Origin: Bicyclus anynana
Lineage: Eukaryota; Arthropoda; Insecta; Lepidoptera; Nymphalidae
Assembly (NCBI RefSeq): GCF_947172395.1
Contig: NC_069104.1
Location: 10,257,355 to 10,321,354 of the forward strand
Length of the DNA stretch: 64,000 nt
Direction of reading: 5' to 3'
Below are positions 21,856 through 33,155 of the stretch, piece by piece. The notes beneath the pieces are model-generated. The model had not been told where the DNA came from. It saw nothing but the letters and a program-made list of their open reading frames with translations, and did not search any database. Each line of letters begins with the position of its first letter. The first letter of the stretch is position 1. The position numbers and the translations under genes are program-made.

Positions 21856-22045
21856 GTATTCATTCACCTGTTGTGTTGTTGTTCTGGTCAGGTGCATGCA
21901 GAAAGCCTGCTGAGAGAGTAGGATGCAGCGGCATGCACCGCATCGTGCTGCTAGCAGCGCTGCTCACCAGGGTGGTCGCTCACTCACTCACCTGTATTGT
22001 TGTTGTTCTGGTCAGGCGCATGCAGAGAACCTGCATCGAGCAAAT

Positions 22046-22660
22046 ATAATAATATGTATGTTTAACATTGCACCATTACTATATAACAAATGGAAGACGA
22101 CTATCCATTCCGAGAACTCGATTACACTGAACTGCTCAACCAGCAGGCTACAGTGTGGCAGGGCGCCTCAACTCCGTCAAGCGTATCAGACGCCCGCCAT
22201 GTTGATACCGATGCTATTGGACGAGAGTCACGTGATCAATCGTTCACAGTCTTATTTATTTAAACAGTAAATAACTACAATTATATGAAAACCTGATTCT
22301 AATATTATCACAATAATTAACGTAGATTTTGCTAACCGTTCAAATAACTCACTCGCCGACATATGCAAGTATGTATATTTATTATCCTGAACCTGCTTTC
22401 CAACCTAGAAGTAGATTCATGATATAATTACACTCCACATTTCAAAAGTGCTTGCAATGTTTTAAATTTTAAAGTCAACCTGAAATAAACGTGCAATCAT
22501 GGAATTGAATACTAATTTAAAAGCGTACAGTCGGTATTGACCTAATTGGGCTTATATCCTTTTTTGTTGAACAAGATAATATTTATTTTAACGAGTATTT
22601 GCTTTGATTATTAGCACAATTCATGTAAATATTTATTATTGAATTTCCGTTGAAAATTAT
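22046..22660. other. Intron, nothing further recognised
   Basis: 22100-22260 is less AT-rich than its surroundings, but no frame or repeat could be named. Confidence 0.45.
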
Positions 22661-22666
22661 TCATTT

Positions 22667-22886
22667 ATCAACCCATATTCGGCTCACTGCTGAGCTCGAG
22701 TCATTGGGAGACTTCACACACGCAGAGAATTAAGAAAATTTTCTGGTATGCAGGTTTCCTCACGATGTTTTTTTCACCGTTTGAGACACGTGATATTTAA
22801 TATCTTATAATGCACACAATTGAAAAGTTGGAGGTGCATGCCCCGGACCGGATTCGAACCCACAGCCTCCGGAATCGGAGGCACCA
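22667..22886 (-). mobile_element. SINE A with internal deletion
   Basis: ATCAACCCATATTCGGCTCA to CCGGAATCGGAGGCACCAC; about 75 bp between GAGTC and the TTCACACACGCAG string are missing. Confidence 0.85.
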
Positions 22887-23147
22887 CTGAAATATCCGAC
22901 TGAAAATGATTACGTAACAATATTTACAAAGTGGTACAACACTATCTTCTTCGCAATTTTTAAAAATTTCTGTCTCTCCATATTCCTTTGTGCCTTAATA
23001 AACATTTGCCGAATTGATCGAACCGTTCGTTTGTCCGATTTCTTTACCGATCCCGTGGGAACCATGAATTTTTCGAGATAAAAGTATTCTATAACGTTGC
23101 CCAATACCTTCTTTATCTTCCACAAAAATATCCGTTCCAAACAGTTA

Positions 23148-23310
23148 TAGTCTCAATAGCTCAACGGTGAGAGCGGTCTGACTCATCACTGAGTGCTGGT
23201 GGTTCGATCCCCGCCCCGTTGGTTAACTGTCGTACCCACTCCTAACACAGTACAGTACAACGGAGAGGAATAGGATATATTGGTTATACCTATTATAAAA
23301 AATGTGGCAT
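23148..23310 (+). mobile_element. SINE D (tRNA-derived)
   Basis: CTCAATAGCTCAACGGTGAG, GGTGGTTCGATCCCCGCCCC, CGTACCCACTCCTAACACAG. A-box and B-box are visible. A second, shorter piece follows at 23332-23405. Confidence 0.7.
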
Positions 23311-23331
23311 AAATTCTTTTTTTTTTTAAGT

Positions 23332-23405
23332 TATAGCCTCAATATCTCAACGGTAAGAGCGGTCAGACTCATCACCGGGGGGTGGTTGTTTATTGCCGTA
23401 CCTAT
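23332..23405 (+). mobile_element. SINE D fragment
   Basis: GCCTCAATATCTCAACGGTA to TTGCCGTACCTATC. Truncated against an R1 repeat. Confidence 0.65.
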
Positions 23406-23605
23406 CTATACTAATATTATAAAGCTGAAGAGTTTGTTTTTTGTTTGATTGAACGCGCTTATCTCAGGAACTACTGGTCCAATTTAAAAAATTCTTTCAG
23501 TTTTAGATAGCCCATTTATCGAGGAAGGCTATAGGCTACATATTATCCCCGTATTCCTACGGGAACGGAAACCACGTGGGTAAAACCGCGTGGCGTCAGC
23601 TAGTA
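23406..23605 (-). repeat. Interspersed repeat R1, full length
   Basis: TATACTAATATTATAAAGCT to CCGCGTGGCGTCAGCTAGTA. Confidence 0.88.
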
Positions 23606-23954
23606 CCGAATAATGGTCATATTTTAAAAAAGATATGGCAAATATTAAGACATAAATATTTAAAAAAATGCTTGTGTTAAATGTTTGTGTTGTTCGTATA
23701 AATAGCTATGAGTAATTAAGTAGGTACTTAATGAGCTATAATTACTTGTTTTCAATATAGGTAATATATTTAGAGTGCTTGGGAGTATTTCCCATAACTT
23801 GAAGGTATTAAAAAAAATTTTTTTTTTCATAAAAGTAATTCAAATAATAAAATTTATTTATAATTAAATATAATTTATTGTTTTAAAAATATTATTACTT
23901 ATTTTTATGTTTTTGTATGTTCGGTTGTGTGTATGTTTTTTTTTTCAATTTTAC

Positions 23955-24025
23955 ATGTTGGGCTAAACACGGCTAAAACGTCGGAGTGTGCCCGACTAGC
24001 TTCGAACCCACACACTTCATAATCA
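23955..24025. repeat. Half of a fold-back element
   Basis: GGCTAAACACGGCTAAAACG, GTGTGCCCGACTAGCTTCGA, ACCC. Matches one arm of the palindrome at 34111-34312. Confidence 0.65.
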
Positions 24026-24210
24026 ATTAATAAAAATAAAAATGTAAAAAAACGAGCGCAACCACACGACTGAAATAAAACTTCTTTAGCTCAACGTCCG
24101 TTCGCCTCGCCCGATTACGCTTTTCGTAACGCATTCACCAGCTTACTCGCCAAGTTAAGCGTGCGTAAAAAAGTTTTACTCCAAAAAGTAAAAGTTATAT
24201 TTTGTTTCAG

Positions 24211-24385
24211 CACCGGGAACTGAACCTACGTACCCCGCGCAAAGCACGATGCCGCCCACCGTCTTCCACAACCCGCCGAACACCAAACCTCGTCGCGTCA
24301 CCAACAGAAAAGGAAAAGCTGACTCCCCGATGCTAAATTACATCTTCGACTCTTACGCTACTAGCAATAAGCATTTCCATGACAC
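24211..24385 (+). CDS. Dpr-like Ig protein, exon 2 (linker)
   Basis: Second coding exon, between a clear acceptor (TTTTGTTTCAG) and the donor GACAC|GTAAGT. It encodes residues 23-80, a Pro/Thr/Asn-rich linker (APGTEPTYPAQ...) ending in MLNYIFDSYATSNKHFHDT. The late FD motif lies where Dpr proteins carry a similar stretch just before the first Ig domain. There is no cysteine and no membrane segment, as expected for an extracellular spacer. Codons are G+C-rich compared with the surrounding intron. The exon is followed at once by a 155-bp tandem repeat, and the next intron is 14.3 kb. Confidence 0.8.
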
Positions 24386-24419
24386 GTAAGTATTTTTTAC
24401 ACGCTTTATATTACCTTCA

Positions 24420-24975
24420 CTTGTAACTATGTATGTAAAAAAATCTTGGAATCCTAATTTGACCCACTTCCCGGTCTTCGATTAGGATGAAATTTTGCAC
24501 ACGCTCTGAGTTCTGATGATAATACTAGCACAGAAACGTCATTACAAATCCAATATGGCGGCCTCACCAATCACTTGTAACTATATATAGGTAAGCAAAT
24601 CTTAGAATCATAATTTGACCCACTTCCCGGTCTTCGATTAGGATGACATTTTGCACACCCTCTGAGTTCTGTTGATAATACATGACTAGCTAAGAAACGA
24701 CATTAGAAATTCAATATGTCGGCCTCACCAATCACCTGTAACTATATAGGTAAGCAATTCTTAGAATCTTAATTTGACCCACTTCCCGGTCTTCGATTAC
24801 GATGAAATTTTGCACACGCTCTGATCTCTGATGACAACACATGACTAGCTAAGAAACGTTATTACAAATACAATATGGCGGCTTCCCCAAGCTTGTAACT
24901 ATATACGTAAAAAAATATGAAATCTTAATTTGACCCACTTCCCAGTTTTCGATTAGGATGAAATTTTTGGTAATT
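24420..24975. repeat. Intronic tandem repeat, about 3.5 units of 154-161 bp
   Basis: Units start at 24420, 24574, 24735 and 24892 with CTTGTAACTATATA. Each carries TTGACCCACTTCCCGGTCTT, CGATTAGGATGAAATTTTGC and CAATATGGCGGC. The array begins 35 bp after the donor of exon 2. Confidence 0.92.
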
Positions 24976-25639
24976 ATTGATTAGTCTATTATGATAATAA
25001 TTTACGTAATAATCGTTGTTAGTGTTAAATCTTGAAATCAAATTATAAAAAAAAGTTTGTATAAGCGGATGTCAAGGAGACGCGTGACGATAGTTTTTTT
25101 ATGGGTTTCCACAGCGTGGCTTGTAAAGATTCATTCTATATCATTCTTTATTCTGTGTACACAATATTATGTTGAAATAACGATCTCATTCTGTATCATT
25201 CTTTATTATGTTGAAATAACGATCATTATTGCGACCAACAAACAGTAAATATAGAAACAGAAAAGTCCTTTCGATACAAATACCATTCACATAAAGTGAA
25301 GTACGCCACAAGTGATAGCTATTGAAAGAAAATAGACTAGAAAATAGAAAATTCCTAGAAAAGTACTGGCGAAGTTCAGTGAGAGGCCGAGATCTATAAA
25401 AATATTTGCTTTATACAAAAATACATGCGATGCGTGGTATAGATCGTGTGGTAAGAGGATTGTAAAGTGCTCAGAAATGCAGTGCATTTTAGTTGGGCAG
25501 ATTTTTCGTAACTTACTCGCAGCTATTTGTTGCATCTCTTGGATTTATGTTATGCTTTTTCCCTGTAACGTAGTTGTTTTTAATCTTGAGCACTTGCTTA
25601 TCTTCTTTCTTATACATCATTTTTTCCTATATAACATAA
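24976..25639. other. Intron, no gene recognised
   Basis: Includes a short local duplication at about 25168-25222 (TTGAAATAACGATC twice with CTGTATCATTCTTTATT). Confidence 0.5.
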
Positions 25640-25849
25640 CTAGCTGACGCCGCGCGGTTTCGCCCGCGTGGTTCCTGTTCCCGTAGGAATACGGGGATAT
25701 AATATAGCCTATAGCCTTCCTCGATAAATGGGCTATCTAACACTGAAAAAATTTTTGAAATCGGACCAGTAGTTCCTGAGATTAGCGCGTTCAATCAAAC
25801 AAACAAACAAACAAACAAACTCTTCAGCTTTATAATATTAGTATAGATA
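25640..25849 (+). repeat. Interspersed repeat R1, full length
   Basis: ACTAGCTGACGCCGCGCGGT to TTTATAATATTAGTATAGAT with (CAAA)n before the end. Confidence 0.88.
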
Positions 25850-25868
25850 ATATTAATAATTAGATAGT

Positions 25869-26160
25869 GGGCTGTCATAGCCCAGTGGATATGATATCTG
25901 CCTTCGATTCGAGAGCGTTGGTTTGAATCCAGTCCGAGGCATGCACCTCCAACTTTTAAGTCATGTGAATTCTAGGAAACTAAATATCGTAAGGAAACCT
26001 AATGTAGGTATACCTAATAATTTTCTTAATTAATATCTAAAAGTGTGAAGTCGGCCGATCCGCATTGGGCCAGCGAGGTGGACCATTAGGCTAACCCCTC
26101 TCATTCGGAGAGGAGACTCGTGCTCAGCAGTGAGCTGAATATGGGTTATCACTGATGAAG
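25869..26160 (+). mobile_element. SINE A, diverged
   Basis: GGGCTGTCATAGCCCAGTGG to GAGCTGAATATGGGTTATCA. Confidence 0.85.
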
Positions 26161-26267
26161 ATCTCTATTTTTATGATATTTATTTTTGCTCCTATTTTAT
26201 GTGATATATCGGTTTTTCTTTTGTTTCAACATAATTTTTAAAATATTTACAAAATCATGTTCATCTG

Positions 26268-26560
26268 TTTATATGTAGGTTGTAGGGGTAATCTCTGGAT
26301 CTACTGAATCGCTTTTGAAAATTGTTTACCAATAAAAATCTACATTTTCACAGAGTGAGACGAATATCTTAGAATTCCATGGATTCACCGTGCAGGTGCC
26401 GGGTCCATCGCGTGGTAGAGAGAAAAACTCCGAGCAGAGTCCTGAACTTGTGACTACAGGATGTAGGGTTAAGAAATTCCTTGACGGTCATAAGACTATT
26501 TTATAGTCGTAATTTATAATCCTACGGACAGGAACTACGCTGATGAAAACGCGGGGCCTC
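26268..26560 (-). repeat. R1c repeat, interrupted
   Basis: GGTTGTAGGGGTAATCTCTG at the start and GACAGGAACTACGCTGATGA near the end; the middle is unrelated sequence. Confidence 0.5.
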
Positions 26561-26659
26561 TGATAATATTTTTTTTTGATGTAGACTTAATGATGTACCC
26601 AATGTAAACTTTATCAATCAATTTACTTAACGGTCAAAATGTTTGTTATCGCCGTGTTA

Positions 26660-26950
26660 CAACGACTTGCGGTACGGACGGCTTCAGTGTACTCGTGGCA
26701 CAATGTATCATCTATGCTCGTGGCGTTCGAGCTGTCCACATCTCTTATAGTGTAATTCTTTATGGGTTACTTGGGATAGGCGGGGAGAGTTGAGTGGAAA
26801 AGGGGAGTGTTTGATATCAGTCAAAGGATTCTTTAACCCTACACACATCGTTCACGAGTACGTAACTCCACTCAAGGTCAAGAATCATAACCTTTGTTCG
26901 ACATTAGTTTTCTTATTTTTGTAATCACCTTTGAGTCCACTAAAATGTTA
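26660..26950 (-). repeat. Interspersed repeat X, copy 2
   Basis: Reverse orientation: ACTTGCGGTACGGACGGCTT, GTTACTTGGGATAGGCGGGG, CACCTTTGAGTCCAC. Confidence 0.8.
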
Positions 26951-27146
26951 TTTTTTCATCCCTAGGGATGTATGTTTTCTTAATAATAGCCCTTTTCTGA
27001 TGTACTCGTGAATTCCATTTGGTAGTTTCTGATTGAAGTTCCATTAACAAAACAAAACTGTTCCATAAATGCTTTATGTAGAAAAACAACGTCTCAAGGA
27101 TATCCAGTACCGTGTAATAACAAAACCGTTTTCCGAAGCAAACTAA

Positions 27147-27370
27147 TTATAGCTAAGGAACTTATGCCAGAGCATTTTACGCTAGAATGGAGTACTCCCT
27201 TTGTTAGTAGGAACGTCGCTTCGCACGACCGTTTTCTGTTTTACAAGCTCAGAACTAGCGGTTGAGACCTCATTCAATAGTACCTTATATAATATTTCTT
27301 GAATATTCATTCATGAATATTTCTATGAGTTAATTTCTCGGTTTGTAAGATATGCAGATTTTACTTCTTA
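27147..27370 (+). repeat. Repeat Y, copy 1
   Basis: TAGCTAAGGAACTTATGCCA, GCTAGAATGGAGTACTCCCT, ACTAGCGGTTGAGACCTC, TTTCTATGAGTTAATTTCTC. Second copy at 28624-28830 plus 29391-29445. Contains the palindrome GAATATTCATTCATGAATAT near 27300. Confidence 0.75.
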
Positions 27371-27975
27371 ATGGACTAAGTAAAAGCTCTTTTCGCGTGG
27401 GATACGTTCTCTAAATGTGTTGCGAATACAGAAACCGTGAACATAGAATGGTATTTTATATGGCATTATAAGGGATACGTTCTTGGGTGACTTGGGTGAA
27501 TAAATAACAAATATATAAAGAAAAAACAATTAATTGAAGTTATTAGTTAACTATTATCTTCAGTCTTAGACAATACTTTGAGGAATTTTGATTTTTTTTC
27601 TTGCTTGACATTTTTTAAAAGCTTCTATTCAGAGCCATTTTAAGCAGTGGCATTTTTAAACCATCCATTCGCAATTTCGACAATAGGTATATGCAAGTTA
27701 AAGTTTAAATTTGCAGATTTTACGCCAGTTTTGTCAGTCAGATCCGCGAATAACGAAATATTTAGCCACGAATATAGGAATTGGGACGCAATTCTTTTAT
27801 CCGCGAATAGTGAAAACGTGAATAAGGAGCTTTTACTGTAGGTACCTAATTTCATAATATCTGAAAGGTTGCCAACATATACTTGATTATGAATATTGTA
27901 GATTAATAAAGAGGTTGGTTTGGAAAGAAGCATGTCCAGGGTCCAGACTTACAACTGTCCAAGTATAAACCTTAT

Positions 27976-28010
27976 TTTTAACCGACTTCAAAAAAGGAGG
28001 AGGTTCTCAA
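27976..28010. repeat. GGAGGAGGTT-type repeat end
   Basis: AACCGACTTCAAAAAAGGAG then GAGGTTCTCAATTC, the reverse of the end at 7595-7619. Confidence 0.7.
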
Positions 28011-28120
28011 TTCAAGTCTATGTTTTTTTTCTACAACAAATCTCCACAAACCCGCAAGGTATCAAAGCACATGATATTGAAAATCTTAAGATGCTGATAG
28101 ACGAGCATTCACTTGTAATG

Positions 28121-28323
28121 AGGCTTCGGCCGTGGCTAGTTACCACCCTACCGACAAAGACGTACCGCCAAGCGATTTAGCGTTCCGATACGATGTCGTG
28201 TAGAAACCGTGTGGATTTTCATCCTTCTCCTAACAAATTAGCCCGCTTCCATCTTAGATTGCATCATCACTTACCATCAGGTAAGATTGTAGTTAAGGGA
28301 TAACTTGTAAAGAAAAAAAAAGA
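28121..28323 (+). mobile_element. SINE B, 5'-truncated
   Basis: GGCTTCGGCCGTGGCTAGTT to GATAACTTGTAAAGAAAAAA. Confidence 0.85.
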
Positions 28324-28623
28324 GCAGATTTGACACACGCGACCTTCAAGTCTAACATCTTTATGAAGAATATCTTTTGACGAGCATCGAATAGAACGTT
28401 CGCTAGAATTTTTAAGATGTTCGTAGCAATATTTGGTTCTATGCTTGACCCGGTTTGTTGTTCAGTTCGACAAATATAAAAACGGTGAATGGTCGATGTT
28501 CAGTTACAAGTGAATGCTCAAGTCTATCAGCACCTTTAGGTTTCATCCGTGTGAAAGTTAAATGTGTCAGCTCGCTCCGAGATCTTACTCTAGTATGCCT
28601 ATCGCAATCTCAAGTTCACGTTC

Positions 28624-28830
28624 TAATAGCTAAGGAACTTAAGTCAGAGAATTTCATGCTAGAATGGAGTTTGTGCTCCCTGTTACTTGGGACGTCGTTT
28701 CACGTTTAAATAGCATAGCGTATAGCTCAGCACTAGCGGCTGGGACTTCGTTCAATAGTTAAACCTGATATAATATTTTTTGAATATTCTCTTGAATATG
28801 AATATATCTATGAGTTTTTTTTTCTTATTG
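28624..28830 (+). repeat. Repeat Y, copy 2 (left part)
   Basis: CTAATAGCTAAGGAACTTAA, GCTAGAATGGAGTTTGTGCT, CACTAGCGGCTGGGACTTC, ending CTATGAGTTTTTTTTTCTTA. Its continuation is at 29391-29445, after an inserted block. Confidence 0.75.
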
Positions 28831-28898
28831 AGAAAGAATACAATAAGGAACTTAAGCTAACTTATCCTAATAACTATACTAATCATGCCCACGTGGAA

Positions 28899-29390
28899 TG
28901 GTGGCAAGAATGGCTGCATTTCCGCGTTGGACAGCTATGCTGAAAAATGGGCCAGCCCTTCTGTCACCAGTCGAGGCAACTAGCCGCGGTGAAATTATTC
29001 GGTAAAATTTTTTGGCACTGCGACTTCATGGCCCAAGGGTATTCACGGCAAAAGGTAATCTTCTAATAATGTATTTCTCTTCTCTCTTCACATACCGTTT
29101 TCAGCTTTTTCTGCTGCGGCTCCCGGTCTTGATTCTGTCTCCCTGATATGGGTGCTAATGTGTCAACGCATGTAGCGTCCCGCATTAGGGCCCGTCCCAT
29201 TTCCCAGGGAACCAGCGTCAATCCATCAGGTCTCTTGCCAACAACCCGACTTATTCCTGACGGCTCTATTAGCGCAGGAATATTTATGGTGGCAAGAGCC
29301 CTTTTTATTATATCATTAAGAGAGCCATGCCGAAATAGCCTACCGCCACTCCTTTGGCATGAAAGCCCGTGAACTCCAAATGCACTTACC
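28899..29390 (-). pseudogene. Non-LTR retrotransposon polyprotein fragment
   Basis: The minus strand reads VSAFGVHGLSCQRSGGRLFR, then HGSLNDIIKRALATINIPAL, GKRPDGLTLVPWEMGRALM, DATCVDT and, after frame breaks, FSIAVQRGNAAILAT. The string GxHGLSCxRSxGRxxRHxxLNDIxKRAL is one I know from the C-terminal part of non-LTR reverse transcriptase polyproteins in many animals. Degenerate. It splits repeat Y. Confidence 0.75.
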
Positions 29391-29445
29391 TCTTTTTCTA
29401 TGAGTTAATTTCGTTTGTAAAATAAGCGGATTTTACTTCTTTATA
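29391..29445 (+). repeat. Repeat Y, copy 2 (right part)
   Basis: CTTTTTCTATGAGTTAATTT and AAGCGGATTTTACTTCTTTA, collinear with 27320-27372 of copy 1. Confidence 0.65.
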
Positions 29446-29470
29446 GATAATGAGCCTGCTATAGACATAA

Positions 29471-29648
29471 TCATTTTCAACCCATATTCGGCTCACTGCT
29501 GAGCCCGAGTCTCTTCTCAGAATGAGAGGGGTTAGGCCAATAGCCCACCACGCTGGCCTAATGCAGATTGGTAGACTTCACACTTGTAGAGAATTGAGCA
29601 AATTCTCAGGTATGCAGATTTCCTCACAATGTTCTTCCTTCATCGTTA
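29471..29648 (-). mobile_element. SINE A, partial
   Basis: TCAACCCATATTCGGCTCAC to CCTCACAATGTTCTTCCTTC; head missing. Confidence 0.85.
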
Positions 29649-30169
29649 AATAAACAGACTGTTGGATTTTGTTAAATGTGGAAGATCTGGCCATTACTGT
29701 CTCTTATTCTAGTTGAAAAAATACTAATAAATGTTATCTAAAGAAAAGATAACAAACGATTGCAGAAAAACAAACTTTTCTCCTCTAACAATGATAAAAC
29801 AATAAGCAACTTCCACTGTAGCCTGCAGTCGTTTAAATCTTATCCGATATTTATGAAGACTTTTCTGAATAAGAAAAAGGCAAGATTTAAGATTCCTCTT
29901 ATCTTATTTTTTTCTTTATTCAACGATTACTTAACCCTTCACTTGGATTTTTAAGTCAGGCAAAACTTGGTAGGGATTCAAAATTTATTAATTTTTTTTA
30001 ATATACCAAACTCTGATGCGGCTTAAAAATGGAACGCTAAATCTATATCTATTATCTATACTTATAATAAAACTGGTTAAATTCTATACATTTATTCGCA
30101 ATTTGAAATTCTACTTATACTATTTGTAACACCAAACGGTACCGTGGCATAACGGACGCCAGCGCCATC
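29649..30169. other. Intron, no gene recognised
   Basis: AT-rich; a partial R-type end at 30056-30075. Confidence 0.45.
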
Positions 30170-30655
30170 TAGAATCTATACTTATAATACGAATTCTGTA
30201 CATTCTGTACATTGACGATATTTTGAAAATTTTTATTGTAGGGTATTAAGTATATAAAATAAGTATATAATTGATACTGAAACCAATTTTTTTTTTTTTT
30301 ATTTTTTGTCGGTCTGTCTGTCCGTTGTTTTTTGTTATTCGGGCATTACGCTGAAATTACTGAATAAATTCAAATGAAACTTAGCACAGTTTGAGATCAA
30401 GATAATGAAAAAAGGTTAAAATATACTTTTTATTGTAAAATAAAATAGGGGTTGAAAGTTTGTATGGAAAGTTTTTATTTTTTAGAGTTACAGTTTTAAA
30501 TTTTTTTTCCTAAATGATTTTTTTTCACATCATCAAATGTGGTTCGAAAATTTTTAAAATTAAACCTCTGAAGTGGTGAAATAGGGCTTGAAATCAAATC
30601 ATGTATTTTCTAATAAATTACATTTTTTGAAAGTTTACATTTCGCCCGCTAGTTT
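30170..30655 (-). repeat. Interspersed repeat R4
   Basis: TCTATACTTATAATACGAAT, GTCGGTCTGTCTGTCCGTTG, GGGCATTACGCTGAAATTAC, ending TTTCGCCCGCTAGTTT. Organised like R3 but with a different body. Confidence 0.65.
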
Positions 30656-31059
30656 AATTAGTGTAGATTATTCTAAGCCAAGAAGTATGTAAAGGATTTT
30701 ATAATACATGAAAAACTAACAAAATATTCATGAAAGAGATGCCTGATTTGCTGAAAAACTCATAAAAAGCATTTGTTAGCAACAAGCTTGCTTACATTGA
30801 AATTACATCTCACTCGGCATTCCCGCTGCAGTTTTGCGAAACTTTACAAAGCAAACGTACTTTTGGAACAAGCTGAAATATCATAATAGTTTTCGTGTGC
30901 AAAATTGTTTTCAAAAGGGTGTTGTTTCTACAACTAAATTGTATAACTGAAATAATATTTATTTACTTTATGAAACTACTATATACATATACTACATAAA
31001 TAATAAATAACAATAATAATAAGCTTTGGTTGTGCACATGATAATGCACAATAATTTAC

Positions 31060-31376
31060 GACCTCCGTGGCGCAGTGGTGTGCGCGGTGGATTTACAAGA
31101 CGGAGGTCCTGGGTTCGATCCCCGGCTGGGCCGATTGAGTTTTCTTAATTGGTCCAGGTCTGGTGGGAGGCTTCGGCCGTGAATAGTTACCACCCTACCG
31201 ACAAAGACGTACCGCCAAGTAATTTAGCGTTCCGGAACGATGTCGTGTAGAAACCAAGAGTGTGGATTTCATCCTACTCCTAACAAGTTAGCCCGTTTCC
31301 ATCTTAGATTGCATCATCACTTACTATCAGGTGAGATTGTAGTCAAGGGCTAACTTGTATAGAATAAAAAAAAAAA
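31060..31376 (+). mobile_element. SINE B, full length
   Basis: GACCTCCGTGGCGCAGTGGT to GGGCTAACTTGTATAGAATA. Box A and box B intact. Confidence 0.92.
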
Positions 31377-31429
31377 CATAGGAAGTTAGGATTGCGTACT
31401 TTGCTTTGTTTATGTCTTGTTTACTTACC

Positions 31430-31735
31430 TACTTTAGCAGCCGATAGACATCCAATAGTGGACATAGTCCTCTTGCATGGATCTCCAAGCACAACGGTCT
31501 CGAGTCGCCAGCATCCAATGGCTCTCTGCAACCCGCTTGACATCCTAGGTCCACCTAGTGGTGGGTCGATCAACACTGCGATGTCTCGCTTCTCTTCATT
31601 CTCGCTGAGCTATGTCAGTGACTTTAGTCTGCGGATCTGCTCATTCCCGATTCGATCACACATAGAAACTCCAAGCATAGCACGCTCCATCGCCCGCTAA
31701 GTGACTTTGAGCATTCTAGGCGTCATTCATAGTTA
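31430..31735 (-). pseudogene. LINE reverse transcriptase fragment
   Basis: The plus strand shows CCAATAGTGGACATAGTCCT, CCACCTAGTGGTGGGTCGAT and AGTCTGCGGATCTGCTCATT, the reverse of the LINE tail seen at 59852-60214. Confidence 0.7.
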
Positions 31736-32255
31736 GCGATTAAGTTTCGGCGACTAAGAACTAAAATATTCAAAATGGCGTTCATTTTTATTAATTCTTA
31801 TTATTATCTTATACAACTCACAGATAAAAAACGAATTTAATAAGAGGTGTAAGTTGATAGTAAAAATATAAAATTTCAAAGGCTTTAAAGGCACTTTTGA
31901 AAATTTATAGTCCCTTTAACGACCCGACCGGAAAAGTTTTAATAGTTTCGGAGCTCTTTACGAAATTGTTTCAAGTCCATTACTAAAGATATCACGTCAA
32001 ATATTGGAGGAAACTTTGACTACTTTTACCCCAATTTTGTGTTTTATCATCGTTAGTTATGAAGTAGATAATTTGTTTTATTTTGCCAGAAGTCTATACT
32101 AATATTTTATAGAGGTAAAGTTTGTTAAGCTGTAGACCTGTGGAAAATGATTTTAAAATATTTTTTTCACTAGACAATCACGTAGACATCCCCGTATTCC
32201 CGCGTGTGAATCCGTGGCCTGTCTACTACTGTCTACTTATTAACATTTTAATCCT

Positions 32256-32450
32256 ACTAATATTATTAAGGCAAAAGTTTGTATGGACGCAACTACTGAA
32301 CCGATTTGGCTGAAATTTGGAATGGAAATAGATTACACTCTGGATTATCACATAGGCTACCCCTTCTCATTTCGGAAAAATCTATGATTCCCGAGGGATT
32401 TGTAAAAAATTAAATTTCACGTAGACGAAATTGCGGGAGTCCGCTAGTAG
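32256..32450 (-). repeat. Interspersed repeat R2, full length
   Basis: ACTAATATTATTAAGGCAAA to GAAATTGCGGGAGTCCGCTA. Contains GGCTGAAATTTGGAATGGAA. Confidence 0.82.
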
Positions 32451-32569
32451 AAAATAAATTGTTACATGATTTAAGGAAACACTCAATTTATATTATTAAA
32501 ATAATTTTATTGTTCGTTTAATAAAATGCACTCATATTTTAATAAACCTTGTGTACAAAAACTTGGAAG

Positions 32570-32660
32570 CTAAATAAGAAAGCTTTTCACAAATCTCTCG
32601 GGAACCATTCCTGCTCCCAGAGAAATTCCGGAACAAAAAGTAGCCTATATATTTTTTAAT
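32570..32660 (+). repeat. R2 fragment
   Basis: AAGCTTTTCACAAATCTCTC, GGGAACC and AAAAAGTAGCCTATAT. Confidence 0.6.
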
Positions 32661-32804
32661 AACTTATTTGATCTTCTAGTGAACGTTCAGACAAGCTGAC
32701 AGTCCTACATTTTATAAAATGTCTTTTATTTTGGTATCATGTAATGTAATGCAATCTCTTGAAAAAACATTACCTTAAATTACTGTCAGCCTGCGCGACA
32801 GTTT

Positions 32805-33155
32805 GTATGGATGTTTGGATGTATGTTTGTTACTCTTTAACGCCGCTACTACTGAAGCGATTTGGCTTAAATTTGGATTGGAAATAGATTTTACTCTGAA
32901 TTAACATACAATTTTTATCCCAAAAAAATCCATGGTTTCCCGAGATTTGCGAAAACTGATGATTTTGGTGATATAGATGTTTGTTACTCTTTCACGCCTC
33001 GACTACTGAACCAAATTAGCTGAAATTTGGTATTGATATATATTATAGCCTGGATTAACACATAGGCTACTTTTTATCCTGGAAAAATCCATGGTTCCCG
33101 AGGGATTTATGAAAAACTAAATTCCACGCGGACGAAGTCACGGGCGTCTGCTAGT
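32805..33155 (-). repeat. Two R2 repeats in tandem
   Basis: Two bodies in a row, each with TACTGAA-CGATTTGGCT-like and ATCCATGGTT strings (32840-32960 and 32980-33155). Only the second keeps the ACGGGCGTCTGCTAG head. Confidence 0.75.

Larger units (their letters stand above)
21610..22044 (+). repeat. Tandem array of the signal-peptide exon (3 copies plus a remnant)
   Basis: The exon recurs with a spacing of 148 and then 144 bp. Start codons are at 21641, 21789 and 21933. Copies 1 and 2 encode the same 22 residues and both keep the donor ACAG|GTATTC. Copy 2 has its own acceptor-like CATGCAG ending at 21757. Copy 3 (ATG 21933) matches up to GGTGGTCGC and then runs into CACTCACTCACC, so it has lost the end of the exon and the donor. 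A fourth start (CATGCAGAGAACCTGC, about 22019-22036) is only a remnant. Copy 1 has a different upstream acceptor region from copies 2-4, so it may be the ancestral one. Confidence 0.85.
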
